DNA of 64,000 nucleotides, from positions 994,501 through 1,058,500 of the forward strand of contig PQWQ01000010.1 in assembly GCA_002943765.1 (NCBI GenBank). The letters run 5' to 3'. The position numbers and the translations under genes were made by a program. The stretch comes from Psoroptes ovis. Taxonomy: Eukaryota > Arthropoda > Arachnida > Sarcoptiformes > Psoroptidae. The notes under the pieces were generated by a model. It searched no databases. It was not told where the DNA came from and was given only the letters and a program-made list of their open reading frames with translations. Positions 47,421 through 62,500 of this stretch are shown piece after piece; position 1 is the stretch's first letter, and every line of letters begins with the position of its first letter.

Positions 47421-47550
47421 GACTGTCAACCGGCAGCAGACAATCGCAGCAGCTTGACAAAATAGCTCTGGGCCACAAGCTACTGGGACCAACAAGGCCC
47501 GACCACTGCACTAGGCTTCGCCAAATACTGCTTGAACACCACTGATCCTG
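47421..47550. other. GC-rich island of unknown nature
   Basis: By hand count 71 of 130 bases are G or C (about 55 percent), against perhaps a quarter in the flanks. On the plus strand it is preceded by GATTTTCAG and followed by GTAAAT, like an exon, and one frame is open to a TGA just before the end (containing ALGHKLLGPTRPDHC). On the minus strand it is preceded by ATTTACAG and contains TAGTGCAGTGG, a perfect tRNA-type A box. Self-complementary parts include GCGA-TGTC with GACA-TCGC, GGGCC with GGCCC and GGCTTCGCC. I cannot say whether it is an exon, an RNA gene or a SINE. Confidence 0.5.
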
Positions 47551-50500
47551 TAAATATGAAAATATTAGTGATAACGAAGTGACAATAAATAATCTTCAAT
47601 CATTGTTATTACTGAATAAATAACTAATTTTGTATTTTTGAGTTTTTGAGTGCCAAAAAAAAAACATGTTTGATAAACATAATATTTTCATACATTTTTC
47701 AATTGAAAAAAAAACAAACAAACATTCAAGTACATTCAAATAATAAATAAATAAAGTAAGGGTAGATTAAACCAGACAGTAAATCATCATCATCATCATT
47801 TGATTTAATTTGTTTTTTTTTTTTTTTTTTTTTTGATGTTCGTATACAGACACAAACAAATACAGACAAAAATATTCAATCTACAAACTAAATTCAATGT
47901 TTGAAAGTTTAAATACTTTGAAAAATATTTTGTTTTTTTTTTTGTCAACAAAACTTTAATGGGATTATTATTTGTCATCAGTAAGGGATGATAGTTATGT
48001 GTTATTTATATGATATTCATGTGGAAATGTAAAGTGAAAACAAATTCAATCAATTGGCCACAGATGATACACACACAGATTTAGATGATTTATTATTACA
48101 ATTATTATTTGTGTTCTCGTTATTATTTGCAAAGAATAAATACAGATAAATACAGTCAAATACAGGATAAATTCACACTAAGAATTCAAGTGTAAATAAT
48201 ATAAATAAATTTGTTTTCTTTGCAATTTCATTTTCCATATATCACTATCAGTAAGATATCATTGCTTGCATTAGTATCATTGGCTTGTATTAATATCATT
48301 ATTTATATAGGGTTTTACAAAATCAAATAAATGAATGTAAATGTAAGCCATCCTTTGTGATCATTTTTCAGTGAAAATCATATATGAATATTGCAGTGAA
48401 GCAAACTTTTTAAGTTGTTTTTCGCAATGGTTTTCAAATTGGTTTATTATTAAATGAAATTAATCATTGATTAAACAAGGACAAACTATGGTTAATTACA
48501 CAATCAAATTAGCCATAATCGAATCAATAATCCATGACGATAATTCAGGGGAAATCGATTGAAATCAAGAAATTCTTAGCTGTAAACACAAGTAATCTGA
48601 CGATCATGTAATTCGGAGCTATTTATTTGAACTGAAGCGCAAAAAATCATCATTAAACAAGGCGCTTTCATAAATATGTTTTAAATTTCCGGAATTGCAA
48701 TGAATTCGAAACGATTCTCATTCTTGGCCAACGAAATTGAGCGATTCACCGAATTCCTTGAAGGAATTTGATCATTATTATTATTCAAAGAATATCTCGG
48801 CCATTTCTCATTTTCTAGTCTCTCTTTCGGTCGTCCTATGGCCAATCGTACATCTGTAATTGTACAAACCGTTTGCCGATATTCAAATTTGTTCATATTT
48901 TATCTTTTATTCTCAATTCAATCGAAACTATTCAATTGAATGTCTATGCAATTTGAACATTTGTTTTTCTAGGATGAAAAATGACATTGAAGCAGCCGCA
49001 GCAGCAGCAGAACCAAAACCAAAAAAAAACCATCAGCAGTAAATGACTAAAAAACACACATGAATTACCAACCAACTTAGTCTTTTCAATGAGAAATAAT
49101 CAAACCATAAAAACAACCAGTCATTCATTCATTCAGACAGTCATTCAATTTGAATCTAGTCAAACAACCGTGACCAATAATAATGATAATGATATTCAAT
49201 TGATTATAATGAATAATAATAATAATAACAATAATGAAATGCATGAAACATCTCCATAGAAATTCTATGGAAAAGAGAAATGAAAATATTTTCTTTATCA
49301 AAGAAAATATTCTTCTTATATCATTTTTCAATGGAGAAGGAGAAAAAAAAATTCATTTGAAATTCATATTTTATTTATTTCCATACAAAAAAAGAATGCA
49401 TTCATTGATTCACTACTCAATGGAACTCAATTTCACTCGATCATTATTGTTATTATTCTTATGAAATCATGTTTTTCAAGTCAAAAAAGAAAATTGTAAC
49501 AAGAATTGATTGAATATTCATTTATTTATTCATGTTTTTTTTTCTCGAATATTTTCAGAATTTATAATTTCAAAAGAGAATCATGTAAGAATACATGTAA
49601 TTCGTATGTTTCATGTTCTTCCAATGTTTTCACATATTCTCTCCTATTGATATTCATTCTGTCCAAGAATGTCAATTACATTTACTACTCTTGATTCTTG
49701 AATTTTTCTTCGATTTCAAGCGATACTCTTTGGTTATTCTGATTTGTTTTCTCGATGCATTTTTAATGGAAAATATTGTTAATATTATTCTCTCCAGTGT
49801 TTTTGTATGAGAAATTGACATGACAATATTCTCGATGTTTTTTCCGAGTTTTGTTTTGATCATTGATGTTTCAATATTTTGTAATGAAATGTTTTGAAAA
49901 TGTATGGCATTTATACCACAACAGCAACAGCCAGAACAAAAAAAAACATCTTTTAATTTCAAATTTAAATTCAACGCATCCATATGATCATAAAATAATA
50001 TTTTGGCCTAATAATAATGGAATTCTGCCCAAAATCTGGCCAGAATCATCAATTGGAATCGAAAAAAAAAAATTCGAAAATTCTGGACATGATCATGTTT
50101 CATTTTGAATTCAAATTCATTTCAGTATTTGTGTGAATATTATTATTTATATCAGAATGAAATTTTTATTTTCATTGGTGTGGTTTTCAAATCACAAGTG
50201 GTTTGTTTCACATTGGATTAGTTTTATTATTTTATTTGAACATTCATTCATTCATTCATTGATATTCAATGAATTTGAAATTTTGTTGGAAAAATTTTTC
50301 AAATCCGATTAAATTATTGTTTGTATTTATTCATTTAATATGATTTTGATTTCAAGTATTTATTATTTTGAATTTAAGTTTTGTTTTATTTCAATGAATA
50401 TTCAATGATATGTACTCAATTTTAATATCATAATGATTATTATTAGTATTATAATAATAATAATCAACAATGAAAATGAATCGACAACAATATTAGCTGT

Positions 50501-53500
50501 CTAATATCATCTGGATATTATTCTCTCTCTCGATATTTTCCATTTGGAAAATAATTAAGATTTTTAGATGAATTAATTCTTTTTTTCATTTTTTTCCAAA
50601 TTCTTATTTGCCCAATTTTGCCACATTTTACCTAAACATAAATAATTCATAATAATAATCCAATTTTCCCTAATTCCGAATTGGAAATTGTGGCAAATTT
50701 TGGACAAAAATTCTCTTCCCAAAATTAGTTTGCTTGATTTGGTCTCAAGGCGATCTCGATTAATTGTAATTTGTGTGTAATTTCAATTATTATTTTTTAA
50801 ATAAATTCTTGGATAAAAATCAAAGTTCGCGTAGTTTCTTTGGAAGCGATTCCATGAATTATCACATTTTAAATATAAATTGACAAATTATTTATGTAAA
50901 TTATTCCGAACAAATCGTTTAAACATCGTTTTTCAGTGAGGAAAATGGATTTTAAATCAAGTTTAGTTCTCAGAGTTTAGAGCGACAAACCAACGCTTAT
51001 CTAGTGATTGATGCTTCAGGCAATTTTAGACATAGGTCTAACGAGCCTACAAGCTTACACAATTGAATTTGTCAAACAAAACAATTCCAGCTAACAAAAA
51101 ACAAACAAAATCCAAATTGTATGAAAAATACTGGGAAAAATTGAAAAACTTCAAATAATAAGAAATAAAATATTCATTGAAAACTCCATTGTTATCATCA
51201 TTACTTAAGCTTGCCATTGTAAATAACATTTATGGAATTGAATTTAATTCAATTTTCGTTTCGCTTTGTTTTCTCAACGAATACAAATATGAATGAATAA
51301 ATAAAAATTCCCATAAATGATAATCGACCACGAAATTAGAATAATAGTAATAATAACCGAAAACAGTAGCCATAACAATCGAAGAATTGTGTAAATTTTG
51401 AAATAGAAAGCCATTAAGTAAATTAGCTTTCATTATCATCATCATCATGATGACAGAAACGACAATGAAATAATGTCAATTATTTGTTAAACATTCGTTG
51501 GTCTTTTCATTATCATTATTAATAATGATAATAATAATAATAATAAACACTTGTACGCCATTCTTTCATGCTATGTATGTTTCTTCTTTGAACAAACAAA
51601 CACAAAAAAAAATCCATAATCAAATTCAATAATAATAATATTATTATGTGTAATAATGATGATGGAATATTTAATAATAATAAAGATTGGAAAATGTAAT
51701 TGTAATTTTATATTCATGCCAAATGTGATTTATCAGGGGTGAGAAAAATTGTATTTAAATGTATTTCTCTACATTTATATTGTACCATTGTTTCATTATT
51801 TGAATAAATGCGTCAGTGAAAGTGTATGAGATAAGTAGTGGAAACGCTCAGATATATTAATTTTAGGCTAATGAGAATAAATTTTGGGAAATTATACAAA
51901 CGTTTTCTTAGGAAAAAAATAATTTAAATTTCCAACAATAACTCGGGTAAAGATTCAAAAAAATATAATCGAAATTATTTTCTTTTTTTTATATTAATCT
52001 TGGTCAGTAAATTGAATGATAATCAAAGATTCAAAACATGAGATTTGATCAATATTTTGAACAAGATTTCTGAATGGAAATATGGCCCAAATTCTAAACA
52101 ATATTCGCGGCCCAGAAAAATTTTGAAATATGTCTTGATCATCATATTTTATTTTTATTTATGGAAATATGTGTTTGAAATAATTAATTCTGGAAATGAA
52201 TTGATTCATTTCAAACAATCAATCATTTTTTGTTTGGCTGAATTAAAAATCATACAAAAAAAAATGAATCAATTTCAAATTCAAAGAATTCAACGATTTT
52301 CGAGTTCCTCGATCTTCTAAAATTCAATGAAAAATTACATTGAAATTTCATAAATATTCAATTTGAAAAACAATGAATTGGTTTCGGTTTTCAAATAAGA
52401 AAAAAAAACTCTGAAATGAAACAAAAAATATTCTACAAACAAAATCAACACACATTTCAATCATAATTCATCAGAATAAATAAAATAAATCAATTCAATT
52501 CTAAAAGACGAGAAAAAATTAAATTTGTAAACGCATTTAATGATACATCTTCATTGAATCATTATTATTATTATTATTAACATTATTACCATTATTATCA
52601 TGGTTATTACACGAGCAAATGTAACCCAAATGACAATGATAACGGCAAACCATTAAACAATTGATGATGCTAAGCAAACAAATGTCGAATCGAGAGAAAG
52701 AAAGCAAAAAATGAAAAAAAAATGATTTATGAACTCTTCATGGCCATTATCAACATCACCGAACATTGTCGTCTTTTATTGTGGTTATTATCGTTAACAT
52801 TGTACACACATTGTTCAACCACACATTAACCACATTGAACATCGGGATCGAAATTTGTTCACCGAAAAATTCAAAATGGTAAAAAAAACAACAACAAAAT
52901 AAACAACGAAATCGTTGAAATGAATTGACATTTTCATTCTACTTTAAAGCATCTCATCATACAATTTTTGAAATCGATTTTTAAAGCAAACAATTTCAAA
53001 ATGTGGAAAATGTAACCAAAGCTTGTAATCGAGTGAATTGAATCCATTGAATTTAATGAAATGAACGAATCATTTAATTCAAAACGATAAAAACCACTTT
53101 AAATGTTTTTTTTCAAACAAAATTTTAAATAGTTTTCTTTGTCGTTTGTTCGGTTTTGAAAATTTCAATGGAAATTTTCAACGTAATGTTCATTTTGCTG
53201 TTCATCTGGCTGTTTAGCCTCGCTTGCTATTGTCAATTGTCTATTGTCTCTGCTGAAAAACTTCATTGTAATCTTTGGTCCTTTAAAGCTACAAATCGTT
53301 TAAAATTTTTTTTCAACAATTTGTTTTGTTGAAACATCGATCGATTATTTTTTTCGCTGGTCGTAGACGTTTTTAATGAAAAACCTTTTATTTTCGACGT
53401 ATTTTAAACGATGTATTTAGACGTAAAGATATCGACAAGCATCGTTTTGAAATAAAAATTTTAAAAATGAATTTTTCATTGTGTTATTCATTGTGTTTCC

Positions 53501-56500
53501 ATTGCATTTTAAATGGTTTTTGTTGCACCAAAAATGTAATAAATACATGGATTCAAATTAAAAAATCAAAAGTTGATAATTTTTCAAAAAATGAAATTTG
53601 AAGAGGGCAAAAGCAAAAAAAAAAAAAAAATATTTAAAATTGAAATTTAAAACCAAAATCGATTTGTTTTTGAAATCATTTTCCATTGTTTTCAATGAAG
53701 AGATGCTATATTTCAAAATCAATTACAAAAGTAGTAATTCAACGAAATGAAAACGAGACAAGTGTATATCACCATCGATTAGCAAAGGACCCTGGTGTAG
53801 CTATTTTTTGGTTTTAGTCCCCTACTAAAAGCTACCGTAAATCTACTTTTAAAATTTGTAAAAATTTATTTTCAAAGCTACGGAGCTTTTAATCATCATA
53901 AATTTCCCTTGAATACACTTGTGAAACACGCATACACACAAAGGACCTATCGTGCGTATTAGAAGAAAATGTTCAAAATTTGATTATTCAAAATCGTACA
54001 AATTCAATGTGTTTTTTGCCCTTTGTCCATTGTTTTGGACAAATGTTGAACAGATGTTCTCAAGTGGTGATTTGATTTAGTCATCATCATCATTCATTGT
54101 TTGTTATTTAGTTATTATCAATGAAAGCTTACAAAGAAAAAAGCATGGAAATATGTGTATCAAAATCAATTCAAATCAAAAATAAATGTATATCAAATTT
54201 GAATCAAATTACAATTTGAAAAAAATAGAAATCAAATAATAATAATAATCACATAAGAAACGATGATAAAGAGTAATAATCATATATAATAATAAATCCG
54301 ACTATGTATTTTTCAATAATTTTGTTCAAGTATATTTTTTAACATTGTTTTTTACCGAAATACAAGTCAATCCATTGTGTTTGAAACTCACAACTTGTAT
54401 CATACAACAAGCATAAATAATAAGAGTAATATAACAGTAGTACAATTGTAGATTTAATCGAAGTAAAAGAAATGAATTACAATTGAAATACAATTGAATT
54501 TTCTACGCTGGATATTATGTGGTTGTTGTTCTATTCAATTGTTGGTATTGTTTTGGTTTTTCGGTTTCAGATATTCAATTGGCATTCATTCAGCGAACAA
54601 CAATTCAACAATCTCAAAGTCAACATTTGAACAACAAATATGAACTTGTTTCGACCAAGTTTTTTTTATATATTGTACATTGTAACAAGTCTATTACGTG
54701 TATGAATATTGGTATTGTATTATTGTATTATATCAATTGTATCAATTGTATCAATTGACAATTGAAATTGAATAATAATAATCGAATAATAATTCAAATA
54801 ATCATTTGTTGTTTATGTATTTGGTTTTGATTTTCAAAAAAAAAACCATTGATATTTTCGAACAATGAAGACAAATATGTAGTTTTATTATTTGGTTTTT
54901 GGATTTAGAAAGTTTGATCTTGTTGTGGTCGGGACCCTAAAAAGCTTTGTTGAATCAATTCACGATTGAAATTGAAATATCAATGTTTCAAAAAAGAAAT
55001 ATTGAATCGGACATTGTGTGTCTCGATAAACATATCATATCACCAATCATGATATGAATTAAACATTTTAATTCAAACTGACATTTCAACTAAATTTCAA
55101 ATTGTTTCAATGGTCAAATGATAGCTATTTGATAATTGATGATGATGTATTTTCAATCAAATGGATATTTACTTCTGAAATGATGGTCCTGATATCCTTT
55201 GGTGGATTTGATACAATAGATTTTGCGACAGTTTTAAGCCTAAAACATCGGGTAAAAAATCGGGAAAAATGTGCCAAATCAAATTCATCGAGCAAAAATC
55301 TCATAGAATCATGAAATAGTTAGTTTAATTTGACATTTGACAAATGAATATTACTATAAAATTGTTTCTTTTTCGATAATTTCAAATCATTTTAAATTTT
55401 CTTTTTTTTCTCGTTTCAAAAAGTGTTAATTTAATTTGTGGTTTTTTTTGTTAGTTTACACTCATAGCATGTAGAGAGTATGAAATCAAATTGAAATATA
55501 AATGTCACATGCTGTTTTCAAGCGATTTTCCAATTGGTGAAATTCAATGAAATTCTCATTGAATGGAATCTCATTGAATGAATGAACGTCTAAATTCAAG
55601 CGATTCGATTCAATTGATTAAAAGTTAAAGATATTGTTGTTGTAAAGTAAGTATTGTTTAATGTGAACAGTGGCAATCGAGTGATGCATTCGGTGACAAA
55701 TGACACAATCATATCTTCTCATTCATTTCACATTCATTTCAATGATAATTCAATTTTTTTTTTTTTTTTTTTTTGAAATAAATTTTTTAAAATTTTAAAT
55801 GAAACTTTTTACCGAAAAAAGAAATGAATCAATTTTCAAATTATTGAAATTCAAATTCAAGAAATTATTATTATTATTATTTCAGCAGGAGACGATGCTT
55901 TAAGTGTTTTTTTTTATTATTTAGGATTTTTCAATTCAGAATTTTCAATAAATTTAAATGTAATTTAAAAATTATTTAACCATAAAAATTCATTGACAAA
56001 TTTCAATTTTGTTGAAATTTTTGACAAAATACAAAGTATTTTTAAAGTAAAAAGTAATTCAAAGTGAAAAAAAGTATTTCAGTAAATCTAATCCAGGCAC
56101 AGTATGAGGTCTGACAAATTTTCAAAAAAAAAAAAAAAAAAAAATTCAAATATGTACAAGTTGACAAGTCCAACACGTTATTTTGTTTTTTTCAGAGTTT
56201 TCCGCTTGTAATTTGTGGTGAAACATGCGTTTTAAAGCAAATCAAGAGCGAAAATGGAAATGAAAAGTAACAGATTTTACTTGTTCTATGGTCAAAGTGA
56301 TTCCATTATCAGTATTTTGTCACATTTACAAGGTCCTTGGTCTATGGTTAAGTGTATGTTTGGCATGTTTTAATGTCGACAGATAATTACAACAATAATA
56401 ATTTACACATCTGCAATTTTCATTTATTCATTCATATATTCATTTATTTATTGTCTACCGATTTTTCCTGGTGAAAACAAATGTGAATTTTTTTTTTTTT

Positions 56501-59500
56501 TTTGAAAATAATAATTTTCATTATTCGTATTTCGAGTCAAAGTGTTAACACACAGATGTCAAATTACAAAAAGAAATTACAATTCCAATTATTAGCATTA
56601 TTGTCGTTTGATAATAGAAAATGTAATATTACAAATGATAATCGTAACGATAATAATAATAATAATTGTAATTGTAATCATATTTTCATGGATTAACAAA
56701 TGTGTATTCGAATAATACACATATTCAAATATGTGTAATATATTCAATTTTATTGCGACGACAACGACAGCAGCAGCAATAACAATTGTTGTGGTCATCC
56801 AATTCAAATGGGTTTTTTCAAATTAAAAATAAATTAATCAAAACACAAATTATGAGATGGAAGAGAAGCCGTAGAACAATTGGATATTGGAGACCGTATT
56901 GGAAAGTGAACGTATTGGAAATTCAATTGAAATTCAAAATTTTCAATGGTCATAATTCTTTTCAATTATATGATTGTATAAATGTGTTCAATGTGGTCAT
57001 TCAATTTCAATTGTGGTCATTGTGAGATAACCCCAATTTTTTCTCCTATTCAAAAGTATGTTTAGTTGTTTCGACTTTGGCTACTATTAATCGGGTTAAT
57101 TCATTCAATATTTCAATGTAGTGTTGAATTCAACTGTGCACCATAATACAGAGCCGAAAAATCAGGAAAAATGGAACAGATTTTCATTATTTTTTCTGTT
57201 ATTTCACAATGAACATATTCCAATCGTGTAATTGGAAATATTTCATTTCAGATTTTTGCTGGAAAAAACCAATTAACACATTGTTTATTGGCTGAAACAA
57301 CAACAACAACAGGCTTCAGCAACTACAACAAACAACATTGAATTAACCAGATTTTAACTCTACAGACCCTGTTATGGATCATCGAATACAAATAAAATGA
57401 CCGCAAACAATGTGTGACACATAAACACACACACACACCAAATATACATTTCATATGACATGTGCATCACTGGGGACAAAAGAAAAAAATTATTTATTTC
57501 CATAAATCTTAATGTGAAATACGAAGATATTGAAATTGAAATAATCACCAAAAAAAAAAAAAAAAAAAAACAAAATCAAATGATCCGATTAATTCAATTT
57601 TATTTGATTTTTTTTGATATGAATAAAAGCAAAATGTTTATTCTGATTTGATTTGATTTATCAATGATCAACATTACACATTTACATAGATCCTATCATC
57701 GAATGTCATCATTTGAATCATATCAGTCTGCAGTTGTATGATGTGTGTTTTCATCTCTGAATATTGAATTCAATCGATGAAAATTGTCTCAAATTTCAAA
57801 TAGTGCTTATTTAAACTTTGTACATGATTCAATGATGATTCAAAACAAATTATTGAATGAAAATTGTTTGGAAATGATTTTTTTAAAAAAAATGTTTTTA
57901 CAATCTTGAATCAATTCTATTTGATCAAACGAAATTGTGGTAATTTTATCTATCTGATTGATGATTTATAAATTCATTTGATTGTGATTAGAATTTTATT
58001 TTGATTTCAATTTGAAATTATGAGAGATACTGGCGGAAAATACCTTCAAGCATTGATTTTAAATTGAATTCAATTTTTTAACATTTTCCTGGTGAATTTA
58101 AATCGTTGAATTTTAAAATTTAAAATTTTAAAATTTTGAAATTCAATTTACAATTTCAAATTGAATTTTTCTGAGTAAAATTTTTAGGATAAATTATATT
58201 TCTTTTGAAAAAATTCAAATATTCAAAGTAAAATACTACAAAAAAAAATTCAAATTTGAAACTCAAAATTACCTTTTTTTCTTGATAATAAATTTATAAA
58301 TTATAAACATGTAATAGAAATGGTAGTTATTGATCTAAAGAGATGTTATTTAACATCATTAATTTTTAAATCGTTAGCTTAATGATGATAATGTTTAGCT
58401 GATTACCATATTTGGCAAAAATTCCAATCTAATCACATTGGCTAAACATGCACATCATTATGATTTAAAGTATTCAAAACATCCTCGATTTAATTACCTT
58501 TCTATCACATTCCTTTCTCATAATGTATATATTTTCCGTCATTTTAATCAAAATTGTCAATTTTTCAATTATTATTCAGTCAGTCGTTATTTTCATCAAA
58601 TGTTGTCATTATCATTTTTTATCAATAAATACAACTTTTACGAAAAAAAAAAAAAAAAAAACTTGTTGTTGTGTCAAAAATTTATTTCGTGAAAAAAGAA
58701 GGTTAAATTCAACCAAAATTGCGCTCACCACTACGTATATCTTATAAACATATTTGAATCACATTCAAAATGAAAATAAATAAATTATAAATTATAAATA
58801 AACACATATTTACCTTTGGTCAATTATTGTTGTCGTTCAAATGTATTTCGTTAAGAACCAATTAGAATTTTTCATTCAGGTAAAATAAGATGAAGAAAAT
58901 CGATTTGAGTGTCGAGGATTCATGTAATTTCAAGCAATTTCTGAGTTAATTTTCATAAAGTGCAAAATTCAAATTAAAACACTGAGAAATAATCAAATAT
59001 GATAGGGTTCAGTCAATGATGATTCAATTGCTTATATTTCATCAAATCAAATCAAACAAACAAACAAACAAATTGATATGATTAATATGTTTGATTTATA
59101 TATGAAAAAAACACACAAAACAACAATATTGAATGATTCAAAGGTAAATTATATGAGGTACCACCCTCAATCAACTACCAAAAAACAAACGATTGACTAT
59201 TGTGCAGCAATATTATACGAAATATTGCTACATTCAAGCATTGAATTGAATTCACAAATACTTGTCATTGTCAACAATGACTGTCATCATCATCATCATA
59301 TCAATATACAACTATTCAAATCAAATATTTGAGAATCAAATGAACATGAACATGAACAAACAAATGAACGTTAACAAACAGAAAAAAATGTATGAAAATG
59401 AATTTTTACCTACCTTTAAAACTTTGAAAAACCTCTGGAGCTTGAAAACCAATTGATTTGCATTCACAGGGATGATATTGACTCATCAAAATATACATTG

Positions 59501-62500
59501 AAACATTTGAATACATTTGAAAACCAAACACACAGATTGAAAAACACCTACATGTAGAAAATGAACATGAATATATTTGTAACAATAATTTATCCATTAG
59601 TCATTATTATCATAGGAGAAACATTATGTTATAATCAATAATTGTTCAAACATGCACACACACATATGAATAAGTGTATTAAAAAATAATTTTGAAAAAA
59701 AAGAGAAAATGATGCGCACACTGAACAAGGGCTATACATTGCTATCATTGACGAATGATGATGATGATGATGTACATTATTGTTTATTCAAACACATACA
59801 CGTATGCATACACAAATACACCAACGAAAACAGACACGCACAAAATATACCATAGGGTACCACACACACACACACACAACTTTCTAGGGTTATGTTTCGA
59901 TCATGTTTCATGACATACTCTGTCAATGTTGGGGATGTTGTTGTTTTTAATGGTACAAAGTGGAAAATAATCAACATGATTTGACAAACCAAATGTTTTT
60001 TTTCTGTGTGTGGCATCATTTCGATGCGCATCCGAAGATGTTTTTCGATTCAATTCAATGGATGCAATATTTTACCGAGAAAAAAAAACCAAATTCTACA
60101 ATCTGTGCAATGTTTCCATCCATATATTTTCCATGTCTCTCATCATCAGTTATTATCTCATTCATTTGACTGTATGGTATTTCCTATATGTTTTTTTTTT
60201 TTTTTTTTTTTTTGAAAAACTTGCGCTGATTGTAACAATATCGTTGTCAAAACGGGACAACAAAAAAAAATTTCGATTATTGAAAATGAACAAAAGAGGA
60301 GAAAAGAGAAACCAGAAGTTTTTTTTCCGTAATTTTTGCAAGGTCTGCACCTTTACATTCTGTTTTTGAATTCTCAATGAATATGAATATAAATAAATAA
60401 TTTGGAATAATTTTTTTTTTCGCCAAATTTTACTCCACCAGTAGGCAGAAACCATATATTTCTTTCACAATTATATTGATCATGTTTGTACAAGTTTTGG
60501 CCTACATAAGCTGAAAACAGATATATAATAATAACCGAAATCAGAATTTACCGAAATAACGGGAAAATGATTCTGAAAAAAAACAAACCCAAAATTGAAA
60601 TGAAATATATAACTAAATATAAAGCAGTACAACAACAGTTTATAAATACATCGAATACCATACGACCAGATGTATATTGCCATATCGCACATATACAAGG
60701 ACCATATCGCTTGGAATTTTGGCGATTTTCTTGCTTGAAAATATTGTCATTATCATACACTAAAGAATTATTTCAATGATATTTTTCTATGATGATATTT
60801 TGAATGATAAAATGGAAACATTGAAAACATTGAAAAACGACCAGCGAAAATAAATTCGTGGATGAATCATGTAAAAATTCCTCATCTTCTCTGACAGAAT
60901 ATTGAATATTTTGATTTTATCAATTTTTGAGAGAAAAAAAGAATATTCTTGATGGTAATTTTATCTTGAAGAATATTCTTTGTGTGTTTTTGCATTCGAA
61001 GATATATGTTCATAATGTTTTATTTTGATTCTTTTCGAGAAAATTACATTGAAATTTCCATATAATTTTCCCTTATCATTGAACATCTTATTCTTTTTCA
61101 TCTTTTTTATTTCGAAAAATACAAATCCTTTGAATACATTCGAATTAATTGATGTTCATCATCATTATCATTTGATTATTCGTTATGTTTGAATCAATTT
61201 TATCGATTTTTTTCCTTTTCAAATTCATTTTTGGCTGATGAAGGATTGCAAAAAAAAAATCATTGTGTAATAATCATTTGATTATAACATCAGTTTATGG
61301 AATGATATTAAATAAATCTGAATGAATGAAGAATATTCCTTTGAATATTCTTGTAGAATCCTCTGGATGATAAAAAATTCAAAGAAAACTCCATTGAATT
61401 TCAGAATTATTCATTCATTCATCTCTTTCTGTTCCCTGATACAATTTATTCATGTAAAAACGCTACCGTGAAATGTGAAATATGATCGCGAATACACTGG
61501 CACAGCATACGCTTTGAATATACATTTGAAATATGGATACGTATTCATATTGTACACGGAAATAATTTCCAAAAGCCAAAAAAAAATTAATTGTTTGTAC
61601 GTGTTTCGTTTCGCTGCTTGTGTTTTACATTTTTTTTTTTTTTTTTTTGACACGTGTTTTGATTTTCGATTAAAATTTTAGCCAAAATCGATTTCAATCG
61701 TTGGCTGAATATCAGGCATTGATGGTGGTGGTTTGACAAAAAAAAAAAAAAAAAGTCAAACAAGTCACACAACAACCACACAATGGATTGTGATATGTAA
61801 ATCAATATTTTTCACGTTTTGTTGTTTATTTCATAATCATTTGGGAATTTTCATGGTTCGTTTGATTATGATTAACATTTGATGATGATGCTGTTGATGA
61901 TGATGATGTTACATGTGTTATTTTTAAAATAAAGATGGTAAATACACACACAGATTGGTAAATTGGACATTTTTTACCAGCAAATAAACAAATGGCCAAA
62001 CCATATGTAAATTATTATTTTCCAAAGAGCCAGAAGTAAAAAAAAATGCAGAATCAAATATGAATGGAATACTATAGTGAATGTCCATCATTTTAGCCGC
62101 AGGGAAATTGGTTTTTTTTTCTAATTTTTGGCCCTTATTTTTATTCGTCTTGGCCATGTGTGTCGATTTGCATATGTGGTTGATGATGTGTTGGTCGTAA
62201 TGTTGCTGGTGGCCGATTCAATTCCTATTAAAATTACATAAAAAATCATTTCAAGGAATTCCATAGATTTGAGTCCAAGTTAAATCTTTGAGTGATTTTT
62301 TTTCAGAATTTCTTAGGATATTCTCAAAGATATCCAAGGAATTTTTCAAGCTTAAATAACTTCAATCATTTTATTGGATTTATTCATTTGATTAATGAAC
62401 ATCTGCTTATGATTGCATGGCTGATTATGAAGTCATCAATAAGGCATCTGAAATCTGATAGCTGTATAGGCCTGTGGCTGTTGGTAAAAAATATACCGCA

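Noticed and set aside
52045..52320. 91-codon plus-strand frame with one hydrophobic stretch
   Set aside because: Begins at TTG with no nearby ATG, and no splice partner or similarity found.
53277..53795. GGTCCTTT near 53279 and its inverse AAAGGACC near 53786 as transposon ends
   Set aside because: Similarity is limited to 8-9 bp, a third AAAGGACC copy follows at about 53940, and no target duplication was seen.
57541..57570. A-run as the tail of a retroposed gene
   Set aside because: No coding or SINE-like body precedes it; homopolymers of this size are common across the window.
60010..60369. 119-codon plus-strand frame with a Phe run
   Set aside because: It depends on a T-homopolymer, overlaps other random frames and has no ATG-supported domain.
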